64,000 nt of DNA from CBDDKS01 sp965230335 (lineage in GTDB: Bacteria > Pseudomonadota > Gammaproteobacteria > Enterobacterales > Kangiellaceae). Shown in pieces: positions 16,952 through 25,802 of this stretch. The notes under the pieces were generated by a model, which did not search any database, was not told the origin of the DNA, and worked only from the letters and a program-made list of their open reading frames with translations. The stretch is taken from contig CBDDKS010000006.1 in the NCBI GenBank assembly GCA_965230335.1, positions 3,004,015 through 3,068,014 of the forward strand, read 5' to 3'. How positions within the stretch are numbered: the stretch's first letter is position 1; every line of letters starts with the position of its first letter. Position numbers and translations under genes: made by a program.

Positions 16952-17656
16952 TTAATGCTTTAATTTATCTAATTTTTCCTTTAAATATAATGCCCTTTTT
17001 TTAAAAATAATCGCAGGAGCATAATCTTTGTTCAGCATTAATATTCTATCCCATATTTCGATAGCCTGGTCTAATTTATGTTCCCGGAATAATAAAACAG
17101 CATCTGTGTGATGCTTTTCACAAAATTTAAGTTGTATCTCAAAAAGTTCTTCTGGCCATTCAAGATTAGACTGGTTTTCAATAAGATTTTTTACATTGTG
17201 TAACAAGCGCTCTGTAATTTGACTGTCTTTCTTATGGTGATTTTTACTGATCAGTAACGTAAGGTATCTCAACTCAAGTTCTGATAGCGATTGTTTAAAA
17301 CTATTTTCGATAAGTGAAGGATAATGCTTTTGTTTTTTTAAATGTTTTAACTTTTTTAATAGTTCAACGATATCTACTTCTGTTTTTGGTTTTTTGGATA
17401 TATGGGATAACGAGGTTGATAACAAAGAAGTTATTTCTGAAAGGTGCTGTTTGGGCAATGAAGGGTAAGACATGATATGCTCAACAACTTCAAAATACTT
17501 TTGAGAATTGTAAGAGAGTTGTAGTGTTTGAAATAAAGTAATATCAGAATCACTGAGTTTTTTTTCAATGGGAACTTTGGAGGGTGATTGGCAATAAGCA
17601 AAATGATGAGAAGCAGCAAATAAAGATAAAAAGATGATAAAACAGTGTTTTCTCAT
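16952..17656 (-). CDS. Exported TPR-like protein convergent to the kinase operon
   Basis: The frame allows 252 residues from 17710, but the ATG at 17656 gives MRKHCFIIFLSLFAASHHFAYCQ, a good signal peptide, and 234 residues. The body is helical and charged. The last 40 residues, DQAIEIWDRILMLNKDYAPA and following, look like a tetratricopeptide repeat (AIxxW...L...YAPA). I do not recognise a named family. It converges with the kinase gene, with 46 bases between their ends. A periplasmic helical-repeat protein beside a kinase with a periplasmic sensor could be a partner, which is inference. Confidence 0.6.
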   Translation of the reverse strand: MRKHCFIIFLSLFAASHHFAYCQSPSKVPIEKKLSDSDITLFQTLQLSYNSQKYFEVVEHIMSYPSLPKQHLSEITSLLSTSLSHISKKPKTEVDIVELLKKLKHLKKQKHYPSLIENSFKQSLSELELRYLTLLISKNHHKKDSQITERLLHNVKNLIENQSNLEWPEELFEIQLKFCEKHHTDAVLLFREHKLDQAIEIWDRILMLNKDYAPAIIFKKRALYLKEKLDKLKH

Positions 17657-17831
17657 AAGAAAGTAATATGATTTCGATGTGTTATGGGCGAAATAGGCCT
17701 TATCAGTCATCTAAAATTATAAAAGATTTAATAGTATTGATAAATAGAACTTTAAATAAACAGCGTCTTTGATAAACAGATGCTTTCGATCTTTTACCGT
17801 TAATTTGAACTGGTTCAGATGACATCGCACA

Positions 17832-18302
17832 TTAACTGTGTTTTAAGATTCGTTGTTTTGCCCGATTCCATTCTCGTTCTTTTTCAGTCGCCCTTTTATC
17901 ATGTAATTTTTTACCTTTTGCCAGGCCTAATTCAACTTTTACACGATTATTTTTCCAGTAAAGAGATAAAGCAATGAGCGTGTAGCCTTTTCTTTCTTGG
18001 GCACCATGAAGTCGACTTAATTCCTCTTTATGCAGCAACAATTTTCTATACCGGTTAGGTTGGGGTTTTATATGAGTCGAAGCGGTATTCAGTGGCGTGA
18101 TAAGACAACCTAATAACCAGGCTTCTCCTTTATCTAAAAATATATAGCTGTCTGTCAGGTTGACTTTACCCATACGCAGACTTTTTACTTCCCACCCCTC
18201 CAGGACAAGACCTGCCTCTAAAGTATCTTCGATAAAATAATCAAAGCGTGCTTTTTTGTTAGCAACAATACTGTTGGGGTTGGTTTTTCTTTTTTTAGCC
18301 AT
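17832..18302 (-). CDS. smpB: SsrA-binding protein SmpB
   Basis: A 156-residue OB-fold protein that binds the tRNA-like part of tmRNA and brings it to stalled ribosomes. Visible family marks are NKKARFDYFIEDTLEAGLVLEGWEVKS (read in pieces), the LLGCLITP region and the basic tail GLAKGKKLHDKR and RATEKEREWNRAKQRI, which is needed for trans-translation. The frame runs upstream to 18359, but the ATG at 18302 (MAKKRKTNPNS) is preceded by AAGGAAG and is the correct family start. Its RNA partner ssrA is only 4.8 kb away. Confidence 0.96.
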   Translation of the reverse strand: MAKKRKTNPNSIVANKKARFDYFIEDTLEAGLVLEGWEVKSLRMGKVNLTDSYIFLDKGEAWLLGCLITPLNTASTHIKPQPNRYRKLLLHKEELSRLHGAQERKGYTLIALSLYWKNNRVKVELGLAKGKKLHDKRATEKEREWNRAKQRILKHS

Positions 18303-18601
18303 AAGACTTCCTTTGATAAGGGGGGACAGATTATACGGTGTATTATTCATCCACTTCAAGAACTATACCCCTTGTACATGAAATCATATAATTCAATCAC
18401 TTTAAACCGACACAAAACAGTGGAACATTGCTTTGGCTCATCGTAAATGGCAGTGTTTTTACAAAGTAAATCACTGTGTTAAAATAGACTGATTCAGTTA
18501 CAGAACAATCCTTCCTTAAGTGTTTACTACTTTTGTAGCAATTTTTGGTAAAATACAAACTCATATCATCATAAAGATCAACAGGCCATAGGATAATTAA
18601 A

Positions 18602-19045
18602 ATGTCTCATATTAAACAAAGTGCTTTAGTTCATTACTCTGCATCACAAATGTATCAATTGGTGAATGATGTTGAGAATTATCCTCATTTTATTGAGTCC
18701 TGCGTAGGCAGTAAGGTCTTTGAAGAAAGCGAACATCATATGCTGGCTGAACTGGTTATCAGCCATGCAGGATTACAACAATCTTTGCGGACAAGAAATA
18801 CCTTGATTGCCGGCAAATCAATATCCATGCATTTATTGAATGGACCTTTTAAATCTTTTTCAGGACAATGGCAATTTACCCCTTTGGATACTCAATCTTG
18901 TAAAATAGAATTTGAAATGTCTTTTACAGTAAATAATCCATTATTAGGTATGGCTTTTACCCGTGGATTTAAAAAGTTTGCAGAAACCATGGTACAGTCT
19001 TTCACCTCAAGAGCCAGAGAAATCTATGGACAGAGTACAACATGA
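18602..19045 (+). CDS. ratA: RatA/COQ10-type START-domain protein
   Basis: A 147-residue START-like lipid-binding domain protein of the RatA/Coq10 family. It begins MSHIKQSALVHYSASQMYQLVNDVENYPHF and includes WQFTPLD and TFVNNPLLGMAF-like segments typical of the family. Members are linked to ubiquinone function; the E. coli protein has also been reported to block 70S assembly. Placement divergent from smpB and overlapping rnfH by an ATGA is the conserved gammaproteobacterial order. The smpB-ratA gap of about 300 bases should hold both promoters; TAAAAT near 18551 is a possible -10 for ratA. Confidence 0.93.
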   Translation: MSHIKQSALVHYSASQMYQLVNDVENYPHFIESCVGSKVFEESEHHMLAELVISHAGLQQSLRTRNTLIAGKSISMHLLNGPFKSFSGQWQFTPLDTQSCKIEFEMSFTVNNPLLGMAFTRGFKKFAETMVQSFTSRAREIYGQSTT

Positions 19046-19323
19046 AAATTGAAGTGATTTATGCGCTGCCTCAATACCAACACAGGGTCTTTCTTGACTT
19101 GGATGATCATGCCACCGCGATACAGGCTATCGAGCAATCTGGCATACTGCAAACATTTCCAGAATTGTCACTGAAGCAATTAACCATAGGTGTATTTAAT
19201 CAGATTGTTCAACAAAATCATTCTCTCAATGATGGCGATAGAGTTGAAATTTATCGTCCTTTAACTGCCGATCCCAAAGATATTCGCAGACGTAAAGTTG
19301 CATTAAAAAAACACACTTCCTAA
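19042..19323 (+). CDS. rnfH: RnfH-family ubiquitin-like protein
   Basis: A 93-residue beta-grasp protein of the RnfH (formerly RatB) family, starting MKIEVIYALPQYQHRV and including GDRVEIYRPLTADPKDIRR, the signature C-terminal stretch. The start overlaps the ratA stop (ATGA), showing translational coupling. The biochemical role is not settled; older proposals of a toxin-antitoxin function with RatA are weak. The usual next gene, bamE on the opposite side, is absent here and replaced by an unknown membrane protein. Confidence 0.92.
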   Translation: MKIEVIYALPQYQHRVFLDLDDHATAIQAIEQSGILQTFPELSLKQLTIGVFNQIVQQNHSLNDGDRVEIYRPLTADPKDIRRRKVALKKHTS

Positions 19324-19967
19324 CTTTTTTCTTTAAGCAGTAATCCAGTCGTGGATATTTTTAATTCATATGTTTTTACTGTTTGGGTAGGAACAAAGGT
19401 GGCTGAACCATACTCAGCATCAACCAGATGCCCTAGAATATCATATTGTTTGCGCCATTCTGCAATATCCCAGGAGGAATCTTCTTTTAATGAAAACAAA
19501 GTGGGCGTATTATTTTTTTCATCTTCAACCTTAAGATAACGACCCGAAATTCTGTCAAGGGAATATAAGGTATTTAAACCAAAAAAATGTGCAATAGGCT
19601 TCCATTTTAAAATATTTGCATCGATTTGTACTTGATCACCTTTTAATAAAAAGAATTTTTTCTGACCGTCCTTAAAGGTTAATGTTGCGTTAAAAGCCTG
19701 GGTAGACGTTGGGTGAATATCCAAATCAGCAATCCATTGTTCATGGGTAAATACCTGATAACTGCGAATACCCAAAAAAACACCAAAAAATAATAAGGCG
19801 AGGGGCGTTAATATGATACATTGAAAACAACAACGAACTGACTTCAACAACCTCATTTGTTTGATAGCTTTAACCGCCATCACCAAATAAAAAAAACTTA
19901 AAATACTTAATGTAATAGCTATTCCGATTAAAATTTCATAGGCATAATAAACGATGGAAGAAAACAT
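19320..19967 (-). CDS. Membrane protein of unknown function with periplasmic C-terminal domain
   Basis: 215 residues. Two hydrophobic segments (about 8-32 and 46-68) are followed by a soluble domain of about 145 residues ending GSATFVPTQTVKTYELKISTTGLLL. I recall relatives in Pseudomonas and others with the same WR...YGSATFVP...TGLL ending that are labelled multidrug efflux, but nothing here resembles a transporter. The protein probably sits in the inner membrane with the C-terminal domain outside. Its stop overlaps the rnfH stop on the other strand by four bases. Confidence 0.65.
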   Translation of the reverse strand: MFSSIVYYAYEILIGIAITLSILSFFYLVMAVKAIKQMRLLKSVRCCFQCIILTPLALLFFGVFLGIRSYQVFTHEQWIADLDIHPTSTQAFNATLTFKDGQKKFFLLKGDQVQIDANILKWKPIAHFFGLNTLYSLDRISGRYLKVEDEKNNTPTLFSLKEDSSWDIAEWRKQYDILGHLVDAEYGSATFVPTQTVKTYELKISTTGLLLKEKS

Positions 19968-20002
19968 AATGTATCACAATAACCTATAAATAGACTTTTG
20001 AT

Positions 20003-20404
20003 TTATTCTTCTACAAGCAGTTTGTTACCTTGTCGTTTTTCTAACTGATAAATCGTTAAGTAAGCAAAAATCAGTGCCATTAATAAAGAAGGTGACATTG
20101 ATATTAAAATGTGAGGAGTGTCAGCAAAATAATGAACTGATGCCGATACACCACTAAAGCACATAATAGCGGCAATAGGAGGAAAAGAGATTCTTAATAC
20201 TTTTTGAGGTATTCGATTATAAAAATAGGTCACGAGATATACGACAGACAACGTCAGTACAAAACTGATGATACCCTGTGTTAATCCAGAGGTTAAACCG
20301 GTAAAATTTGAATGGTTTGAGTTCACATAATAACCCCAGCCGCCCCATAAAATAAATGCAAATGTAGCTGAGAATATTTGATAAGATTTCGTGGTTTTTG
20401 TCAT
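20003..20404 (-). CDS. Small four-helix membrane protein, unknown
   Basis: About 133 residues with four hydrophobic stretches (roughly 10-28, 38-60, 72-95 and 98-118) and a basic end EKRQGNKLLVEE. The frame allows ATG at 20413 or 20404; AAAGGA sits at a workable distance only for the second, which gives MTKTTKSYQIFSATFAF. I do not recognise the family. It is in the same direction as the neighbouring membrane gene, 35 bases upstream of it, so the two may be co-transcribed. Confidence 0.55.
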   Translation of the reverse strand: MTKTTKSYQIFSATFAFILWGGWGYYVNSNHSNFTGLTSGLTQGIISFVLTLSVVYLVTYFYNRIPQKVLRISFPPIAAIMCFSGVSASVHYFADTPHILISMSPSLLMALIFAYLTIYQLEKRQGNKLLVEE

Positions 20405-20631
20405 AATCAACATATCCTTTCTATTGGATAGTGAATCATAGCATAGTTTTTTGAAATTTGTCTATTTTAAAGACGTATCATCCACTTAATTATTACAAAT
20501 TAATTTTACACTAGAATCCAGAGGTTACTTACACTATTTAATAATTTTATGGTATTGGATGGCTTTTCTTATCCAGAACTCAGGTTAACTATGTTAGAAT
20601 AAGTTAAACTTATTTTTGGTCTTACTTCCCT

Positions 20632-21897
20632 GTGACTCGTTGGATTTACTCACTTTTATTTTTTTTCATATTACCAGCTATTTGTCTGAATTTATATTTT
20701 CGTGGAAGACAATTTCCTGATTTTCGCAGAAGATGGAAAGAACATTTTGGATTATTTAAGGTGAAACCTTCTGCTCAAAATGGTATTTGGTTACATGCTG
20801 TTTCTGTAGGTGAAGTATTTGTTGCCATTCCTCTGATAAAAAAACTAAAACAAGCTTACCCTAATCATCCTATTACCGTAACCACAACCACTTTAACTGG
20901 TGCAAAACAAGTATTGAATAGTTTGGGAGATGAAGTCTTACATATTTTTGCTCCTTATGATTTACCAAGTATCGTTAAGCGTTTTTATCAACAGATCTCA
21001 CCCAAAGTATTGGTTATTTTAGAAACAGAACTTTGGCCTAATTTAATTTATTATGGTCGTCATTTTAATGTGCCTGTTTTTGTGGTTAATGCACGATTAT
21101 CTAAACGCTCTGCCAGTGGGTATGCCCATTTACCCATTCCAACAAAAGCATTACTATTAGATCCTGTCCATCACTTTGCCTGTCAGTATAAAAGTGATGC
21201 CATGCGATTCAAGGTTTTAGGAGCATCACAAGAAAAAGTTTCTGTCACCGGAAGTATTAAGTTCGATTTGGAAATATCAGAAAAATTATCTGATTTAGCT
21301 GAAGAACTGTTTAATCCCTGGATACATAATCATTTTATTTGGGTAGCCGCCAGTACACACGAAGGAGAGGATGAATTTGTATTACAGGCTCATCAATATC
21401 TGTTATTAAAAAACCCAAATGCAAAATTAATTTTGGTACCCAGACATCCCGAACGTTTTGATTCTGTCGCTGCCTTAATTCAATCGTATAACATGTCTTT
21501 TGTTCGACGCAGTGAAAACAAAGCCATTAACGAAAAGAATGCAGTGTTTTTATGTGATACCATGGGAGAGTTAATGACCTGTTATCAAGCGGCATCCATT
21601 GCTTTTGTTGGTGGCAGTCTGGTCGATGTAGGAGGTCATAACCCATTAGAGCCCGCTGCTTTGTCTGTCCCTGTTCTTACAGGACAATATACCTTTAATT
21701 TTTCCAAAGTTTATTCCAGAATGTTAAAAGCTGATGCTGCTGTTGTGGTAACAAAAGAATCCTTAAAAAATACTTTAGAAAAACTGATGATTAATACGAC
21801 ACTAAGGAAAACAATGGGTGCATCTGCAGCTAATGTTGTTGAATTAAATCGTGGCGCTATTAATAAAACTTTGGATTTAATCACACCTCATCTTTAA
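20632..21897 (+). CDS. waaA: 3-deoxy-D-manno-octulosonic acid (Kdo) transferase
   Basis: A 421-residue GT30 glycosyltransferase that adds Kdo to lipid A precursor on the inner face of the inner membrane. It has an N-terminal membrane segment and the family marks GIWLHAVSVGEVFVA, LETELWPNLI, NARLSKRSASGY, a GSIKFD linker, AASTHEGEDEFVL and GGSLVDVGGHNPLEPAAL, the nucleotide-sugar binding site. The start is GTG at 20632 (MTRWIYSLLFFF). It is monocistronic as far as seen, converging with a tolC-like gene. Confidence 0.94.
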   Translation: MTRWIYSLLFFFILPAICLNLYFRGRQFPDFRRRWKEHFGLFKVKPSAQNGIWLHAVSVGEVFVAIPLIKKLKQAYPNHPITVTTTTLTGAKQVLNSLGDEVLHIFAPYDLPSIVKRFYQQISPKVLVILETELWPNLIYYGRHFNVPVFVVNARLSKRSASGYAHLPIPTKALLLDPVHHFACQYKSDAMRFKVLGASQEKVSVTGSIKFDLEISEKLSDLAEELFNPWIHNHFIWVAASTHEGEDEFVLQAHQYLLLKNPNAKLILVPRHPERFDSVAALIQSYNMSFVRRSENKAINEKNAVFLCDTMGELMTCYQAASIAFVGGSLVDVGGHNPLEPAALSVPVLTGQYTFNFSKVYSRMLKADAAVVVTKESLKNTLEKLMINTTLRKTMGASAANVVELNRGAINKTLDLITPHL

Positions 21898-21962
21898 ATG
21901 TACACCTTTAAAAGATGTGGGCTTTTAAAAAACGTATCTTTAAAAAAATCAAATGTAAGCCT

Positions 21963-23279
21963 TTAAGGTTTGTTGACGTCAGATGTTTTTAAAAGCTGAT
22001 TAACTTGCTGAATATCTTCTTCAGTTAGCACGCCAGCTGCACTCTTTAAGCGTAAATTTTGTAGAATATATTGGTATTTCGCTGAAGCCAAACTGCGTTT
22101 TGCATCAAATAAATTGGTTCGGCTGACCAAAACATCAATAATGGTTTGAGTGCCCACTTCAAAACCGGCTTCTGTGGCTTTTAGAGCACTCTCACTGGAA
22201 ATGACCGCTTGTTGTAATGCTTTGGTTGACGATATGGCCGATAAAATACCTAAATAGGCACTACGTGTATTTCTGATCGTTGCACGATGGGTTTGTTCTA
22301 ATTGATGTGTAGCCTGTTGTAAACTATGCTGTGCCTGTTTTGTTCGGGATGAAATAGCACCTCCTGAATAAATAGGCACAGATAACGTAATATTAATAGA
22401 AGAGTTGCGACTGTCAGGTACTGGTAAATCATTAATGATAGCACTTCCACCTCTTTCAGAATAATTGGCTGAAGCTCTTAATCTCGGCAGATGCTGAGCA
22501 TTAGATGATTTAATTTCTTCACGGGCTATTTTTTTCTCTAATCGGCTACGTTGTAAATCAATATTTTTATCTTTTGCTGTTTTAAGCCAATAATCAATAT
22601 CATTGGGAGAAGGGGATGTTAAGTTGATTAAATTTAAAGACTTGACTTCTTCATGGTATTGACCAGTAATTTCTCTCAGTGCTTCTACTGCATTATCTAA
22701 AGTATTTTGGTTTGTAATCACATTCGCATTATTTTGGTCATGATTGGCTTGCGCCTGATGTACATCGGTAATGTTAATGAGCCCAACTTCGAATCGTTGT
22801 TTTGTTTGTGCCAACTGTTGTTGACTGGCTTCTTTTTCTGCTAATGAAAAGAAAACCCCATCGGCAGCTTCCAATAAATTAAAATAGGCTTCAGCAACTC
22901 GCAACATGAGCGCTTGTTCATTGGCAGAATGAACCAAAGCGGCACTCAAGGCTCTTTTTTTACTGATATCCAAATTAATCCATTGACTGTGTTCATAAAT
23001 AGTTTGTGATAAGTTAAGTGATTTGCTATCACTGGTTGTTTCAGTGTCATTATTTAAATCAAAACTCTTTGCAACGCTAATAGAACCCGATAAATTAGGC
23101 AACAGATTTGCCATACTTTGATTGATATTTTCCTTATTGAGCAGTAGTTGACTTTTACTGGCAAGAATTTGAGGATCATTTTGTTTCGCAAGTTGATAAA
23201 CCTGCCATAAATCGACTTGTGCATGAAGCGACAACTGACAACTGACAACCATTAAAAGAATACAATTAGATATCTTCAT
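21963..23279 (-). CDS. TolC-family outer-membrane channel protein
   Basis: A 438-residue outer membrane efflux protein with a signal peptide (MKISNCILLMVVSCQLSLHA). It has the duplicated TolC architecture: VDLWQVYQLAKQNDPQILA near the start, the long helical repeats with SLNLSQTIYEHSQW and then TLSVPIYSGGAI in the second half. These marks fit TolC itself, the exit duct for RND, ABC and type I systems. It lies immediately downstream of pcm (gap of 97 bases), the order often seen in gammaproteobacteria, so it is probably the housekeeping TolC. Confidence 0.9.
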   Translation of the reverse strand: MKISNCILLMVVSCQLSLHAQVDLWQVYQLAKQNDPQILASKSQLLLNKENINQSMANLLPNLSGSISVAKSFDLNNDTETTSDSKSLNLSQTIYEHSQWINLDISKKRALSAALVHSANEQALMLRVAEAYFNLLEAADGVFFSLAEKEASQQQLAQTKQRFEVGLINITDVHQAQANHDQNNANVITNQNTLDNAVEALREITGQYHEEVKSLNLINLTSPSPNDIDYWLKTAKDKNIDLQRSRLEKKIAREEIKSSNAQHLPRLRASANYSERGGSAIINDLPVPDSRNSSINITLSVPIYSGGAISSRTKQAQHSLQQATHQLEQTHRATIRNTRSAYLGILSAISSTKALQQAVISSESALKATEAGFEVGTQTIIDVLVSRTNLFDAKRSLASAKYQYILQNLRLKSAAGVLTEEDIQQVNQLLKTSDVNKP

Positions 23280-23376
23280 TGTGAAAATAACTCAAATAAA
23301 CAGGTAGAGTAATGAAAAGTGCTTGAGTATATACCCACTCATTCATTTTTAGTAGCGCTATTACCCTATTTTACAA

Positions 23377-24030
23377 TTAAAAAATAAAGGCTTCGGGTTG
23401 TTGTGCATGAATCAATGGTGTTGTCTGCATTTCAAATAATGGTGTAGAAATCATTTCATCATGTAACTGTTTTTCATACAGCATGGCTTGCATGACATGA
23501 CCACTGCCTTGCACACAAAACAAGCGACCATTAGCTGTCAGCTGTTTCAGATAATAACTGGGAGGCATAGGTAATGCAGCACCGATTAAAATCACATCAT
23601 AAGGTGCGTTATGATTGAAATTTTGACTGGCATCAGCCACTTCAAGTATGACATTGAGTAATTGTAATTGTTTCAGCTTTTGTTGACTGAAGGTGATAAA
23701 TTCAGGAAAAATATCAATGCTATAGACCGTTTTTGCTAAATGTGCGCATAAAGCCGTCATAAAGCCCGTACCGGTACCGATTTCCAGAAGACTTTCATGA
23801 GGTTGAATATTAAGGGATTGCAAAATACGCGCTTCTTCACGAGGCTTAAACATTTTTTGATCATGCTCCAGAGGGATACACATATCAGAAAAAGCCAGAG
23901 AACGGTATTTTGAGGGTACAAACAACTCCCTGGGTATCGTCGCCATAAGATTGAGAATTTGTGTATCATGAACATACCAGGGGTGAATCTGCTGTTCTAC
24001 CATATTAAAACGTGCTTTTTCTCGATTCAT
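23377..24030 (-). CDS. Protein-L-isoaspartate O-methyltransferase family protein
   Basis: 217 residues of the PCMT fold. It has MVEQQI near the start, IPRELFVPSKYRSLAFSD, the SAM-binding motif LLEIGTGTGFMTALCA and the following VYSIDIFPEF and DVILIGAALPMPP. It methylates age-damaged isoaspartyl residues, or is one of the related proteins found next to tolC in many proteobacteria whose substrate is untested. It lies upstream of and in line with tolC. The NH2-terminal MVEQQIHPW form is typical of the tolC-linked paralog rather than of the surE-linked pcm. Confidence 0.88.
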   Translation of the reverse strand: MNREKARFNMVEQQIHPWYVHDTQILNLMATIPRELFVPSKYRSLAFSDMCIPLEHDQKMFKPREEARILQSLNIQPHESLLEIGTGTGFMTALCAHLAKTVYSIDIFPEFITFSQQKLKQLQLLNVILEVADASQNFNHNAPYDVILIGAALPMPPSYYLKQLTANGRLFCVQGSGHVMQAMLYEKQLHDEMISTPLFEMQTTPLIHAQQPEAFIF

Positions 24031-24362
24031 AAAAATATCTCTTATTCAATGTGTGATAATGAGAAAGTGTGTCATTGCATGATGCTTGAATAGTGAACCT
24101 GATATAAAATAACTATAAAAGATAAACAGCTCCTAAAGTGTTATGATGAGATTTACTAGGTTTTGGACATATCGATTTTAGTGGTAGATCGACCAAATTT
24201 TGGACATAAGCCCCAAATCTCAGTTTTATTAGCAAGAATTTCGTGTATAAGTGTTAAACTCAAGTTAGAGAGTATGTAATTTACCATAAAAAACGATCTA
24301 TTAAACCTATAATTTTTATGGTTATTATACTATGATATCAGCAAATTCATTATGAAATAACA
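24031..24362. other. Intergenic region holding a repeat arm and a short direct repeat
   Basis: 332 bases between the methyltransferase gene and yqiB, AT-rich and without a gene. It holds one arm of the dispersed palindrome (24114-24136) and two copies of TTTTGGACATA (24161-24171 and 24198-24208), 37 bases apart, with AGATCGACCAAA between. The direct repeat could be a regulator site or the remnant of an insertion-sequence end. Nothing else stands out. Confidence 0.5.
24114..24136 (+). repeat. Single arm of the dispersed palindromic repeat
   Basis: CTATAAAAGATAAACAG then CTCCTA matches the right arm of the 519-580 palindrome with one change (CTCC for CCCC). The other arm is absent, so this is a half copy. 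It lies after the promoter side of the methyltransferase gene. Confidence 0.6.
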
Positions 24363-24818
24363 ATGAATGTAAGTCAGAAATTAAAAAAATATACCTCTGA
24401 TTTAAACGGTTTTCTCGAACGTTGCGAGAAAAACTATGCTTTATTGTCATTTTGGTTAACTCATAAAGTATCTCGTTTTTCTAATAAGCCAGACAGTAAC
24501 ACCTCATGTGTTGTCCATCAATTGGACAGTGGTCCTTATACAACCACCTGGTTATTAACCGTTGATATAGAAAGTGATGCCTGGATTGACCCTGTTGCTT
24601 TAAAAGTCAGGCTTTACCATGATGCACAGGTTGCCGAGGTACTCGAAACCAATAGAAATCATGCACCCATACCCAATGCAGATTATCCCAATAAAAGGAT
24701 GGTTTACCTGGATGATAAGTGGCAAAGGAATCGCTTGTTAACAGAATGCCTGAATTTTATGATGTCTCATAAAATTATTGGCTATTTAGATTCTGAAATA
24801 AAAGAGCATGGCGCATAG
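24363..24818 (+). CDS. yqiB: DUF1249 protein YqiB
   Basis: A 151-residue soluble protein of the DUF1249 family, function unknown. It carries the expected YTTTWLLTVDIES and ALKVRLYHDAQVAEVL stretches and the VYLDDKWQRNRLLTECLNFMM segment near the C-terminus. It stands two bases before cpdA, as in E. coli, where yqiB, cpdA and parE cluster. The start ATG at 24363 gives the usual length. Confidence 0.9.
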   Translation: MNVSQKLKKYTSDLNGFLERCEKNYALLSFWLTHKVSRFSNKPDSNTSCVVHQLDSGPYTTTWLLTVDIESDAWIDPVALKVRLYHDAQVAEVLETNRNHAPIPNADYPNKRMVYLDDKWQRNRLLTECLNFMMSHKIIGYLDSEIKEHGA

Positions 24819-24820
24819 AT

Positions 24821-25654
24821 ATGAAATCAAGTGAAAAAACACATTGGATTCATCCTGAACATAATGATGTTGTTCGTATACTTCAGGTAACGGACTCTCA
24901 CATCTTTGCTGAAGAAGAGGGTAAGTTATTAGGGCTTGAAACCAGAGAAAGTTTTGAAAGAGTTTTACAATATATCCAGTCTTCTCATCAATCAATTGAC
25001 TGTATGCTGGCAACAGGTGATTTGGCCCAGGACGCCTCGGTTAATGCTTATCAATATTTACTTAAACAATGGCAAACGCTCAATTACCCTTGTTTTTGGA
25101 TTGCAGGCAATCATGATGATTATCAAACCATGCAAGAGGAATTAAAAGGTGACAATGTTTACACAGCAAAACAGATATTAACCCCAAAGTGGCAAGTGGT
25201 ACTGTTAAATACAGCCATACCTGGAAAAGTCTATGGTGGATTGAATCAACAGGAAATTGACTTTTTAACACAGGCTCAAAATGCCTATCCAGAAAAGCAT
25301 TTATTGGTCGTATTACATCATCAACCCGTTCCAACCGGTAGTGACTGGTTGGATAACGTTGGCTTAAAAGAACCTGAAACACTTTTGAGTTGCGTCAGTC
25401 ATCATGCAAAACAAAAAGTTATTTTATGGGGACATATCCATCAGGAATATGACCGAATAGAAAATAATATCCGTTTATTAGCAACACCATCAACTTCTGT
25501 ACAGTTTGCACAACATTCTGATCAATTTGCTGCTGGTACAGAGCACCCAGGGTATCGAATTTTGGAACTGTATGATAATGGGCAGATTGAAACACAAGTG
25601 CATAGAGTGGAACAACCTAATTATACCGTGGACTATTCAATCAAAGGATATTGA
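24821..25654 (+). CDS. cpdA: 3',5'-cyclic-AMP phosphodiesterase
   Basis: A 277-residue metallophosphoesterase. The two-metal motifs are all present: VTDSHIFAEE (DxH), LATGDLAQD (GDxxxD), WIAGNHDD (GNHD), LHHQPVPTGSDW and WGHIHQEYD (GHxH). CpdA hydrolyses cAMP and so sets the level of Crp signalling. The conserved yqiB-cpdA-parE order supports the call over other phosphodiesterases of this fold. The following 148 bases before parE hold a short palindrome, CCTCAGCCGAGG, and a TATGAT that could be the parE -10. Confidence 0.92.
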   Translation: MKSSEKTHWIHPEHNDVVRILQVTDSHIFAEEEGKLLGLETRESFERVLQYIQSSHQSIDCMLATGDLAQDASVNAYQYLLKQWQTLNYPCFWIAGNHDDYQTMQEELKGDNVYTAKQILTPKWQVVLLNTAIPGKVYGGLNQQEIDFLTQAQNAYPEKHLLVVLHHQPVPTGSDWLDNVGLKEPETLLSCVSHHAKQKVILWGHIHQEYDRIENNIRLLATPSTSVQFAQHSDQFAAGTEHPGYRILELYDNGQIETQVHRVEQPNYTVDYSIKGY

Positions 25655-25802
25655 AATTTTTTTTCAAAAAAGCTTACCAATTTGATATGATGACCTCAGC
25701 CGAGGTTATCGTGCCTTTGCATCTTGAAAGTGCAAGATCAAGCCATTCTGTATATTATCTACAATTTATTAAAATCAACCGCCAAAAAACAAAAGAGAGA
25801 AA

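Noticed and set aside
20512..20526. 15-base identity TAGAATCCAGAGGTT with 124-138
   Set aside because: A 15-base match somewhere in a 64 kb AT-rich window is expected by chance, and the sites share no other sequence or setting.
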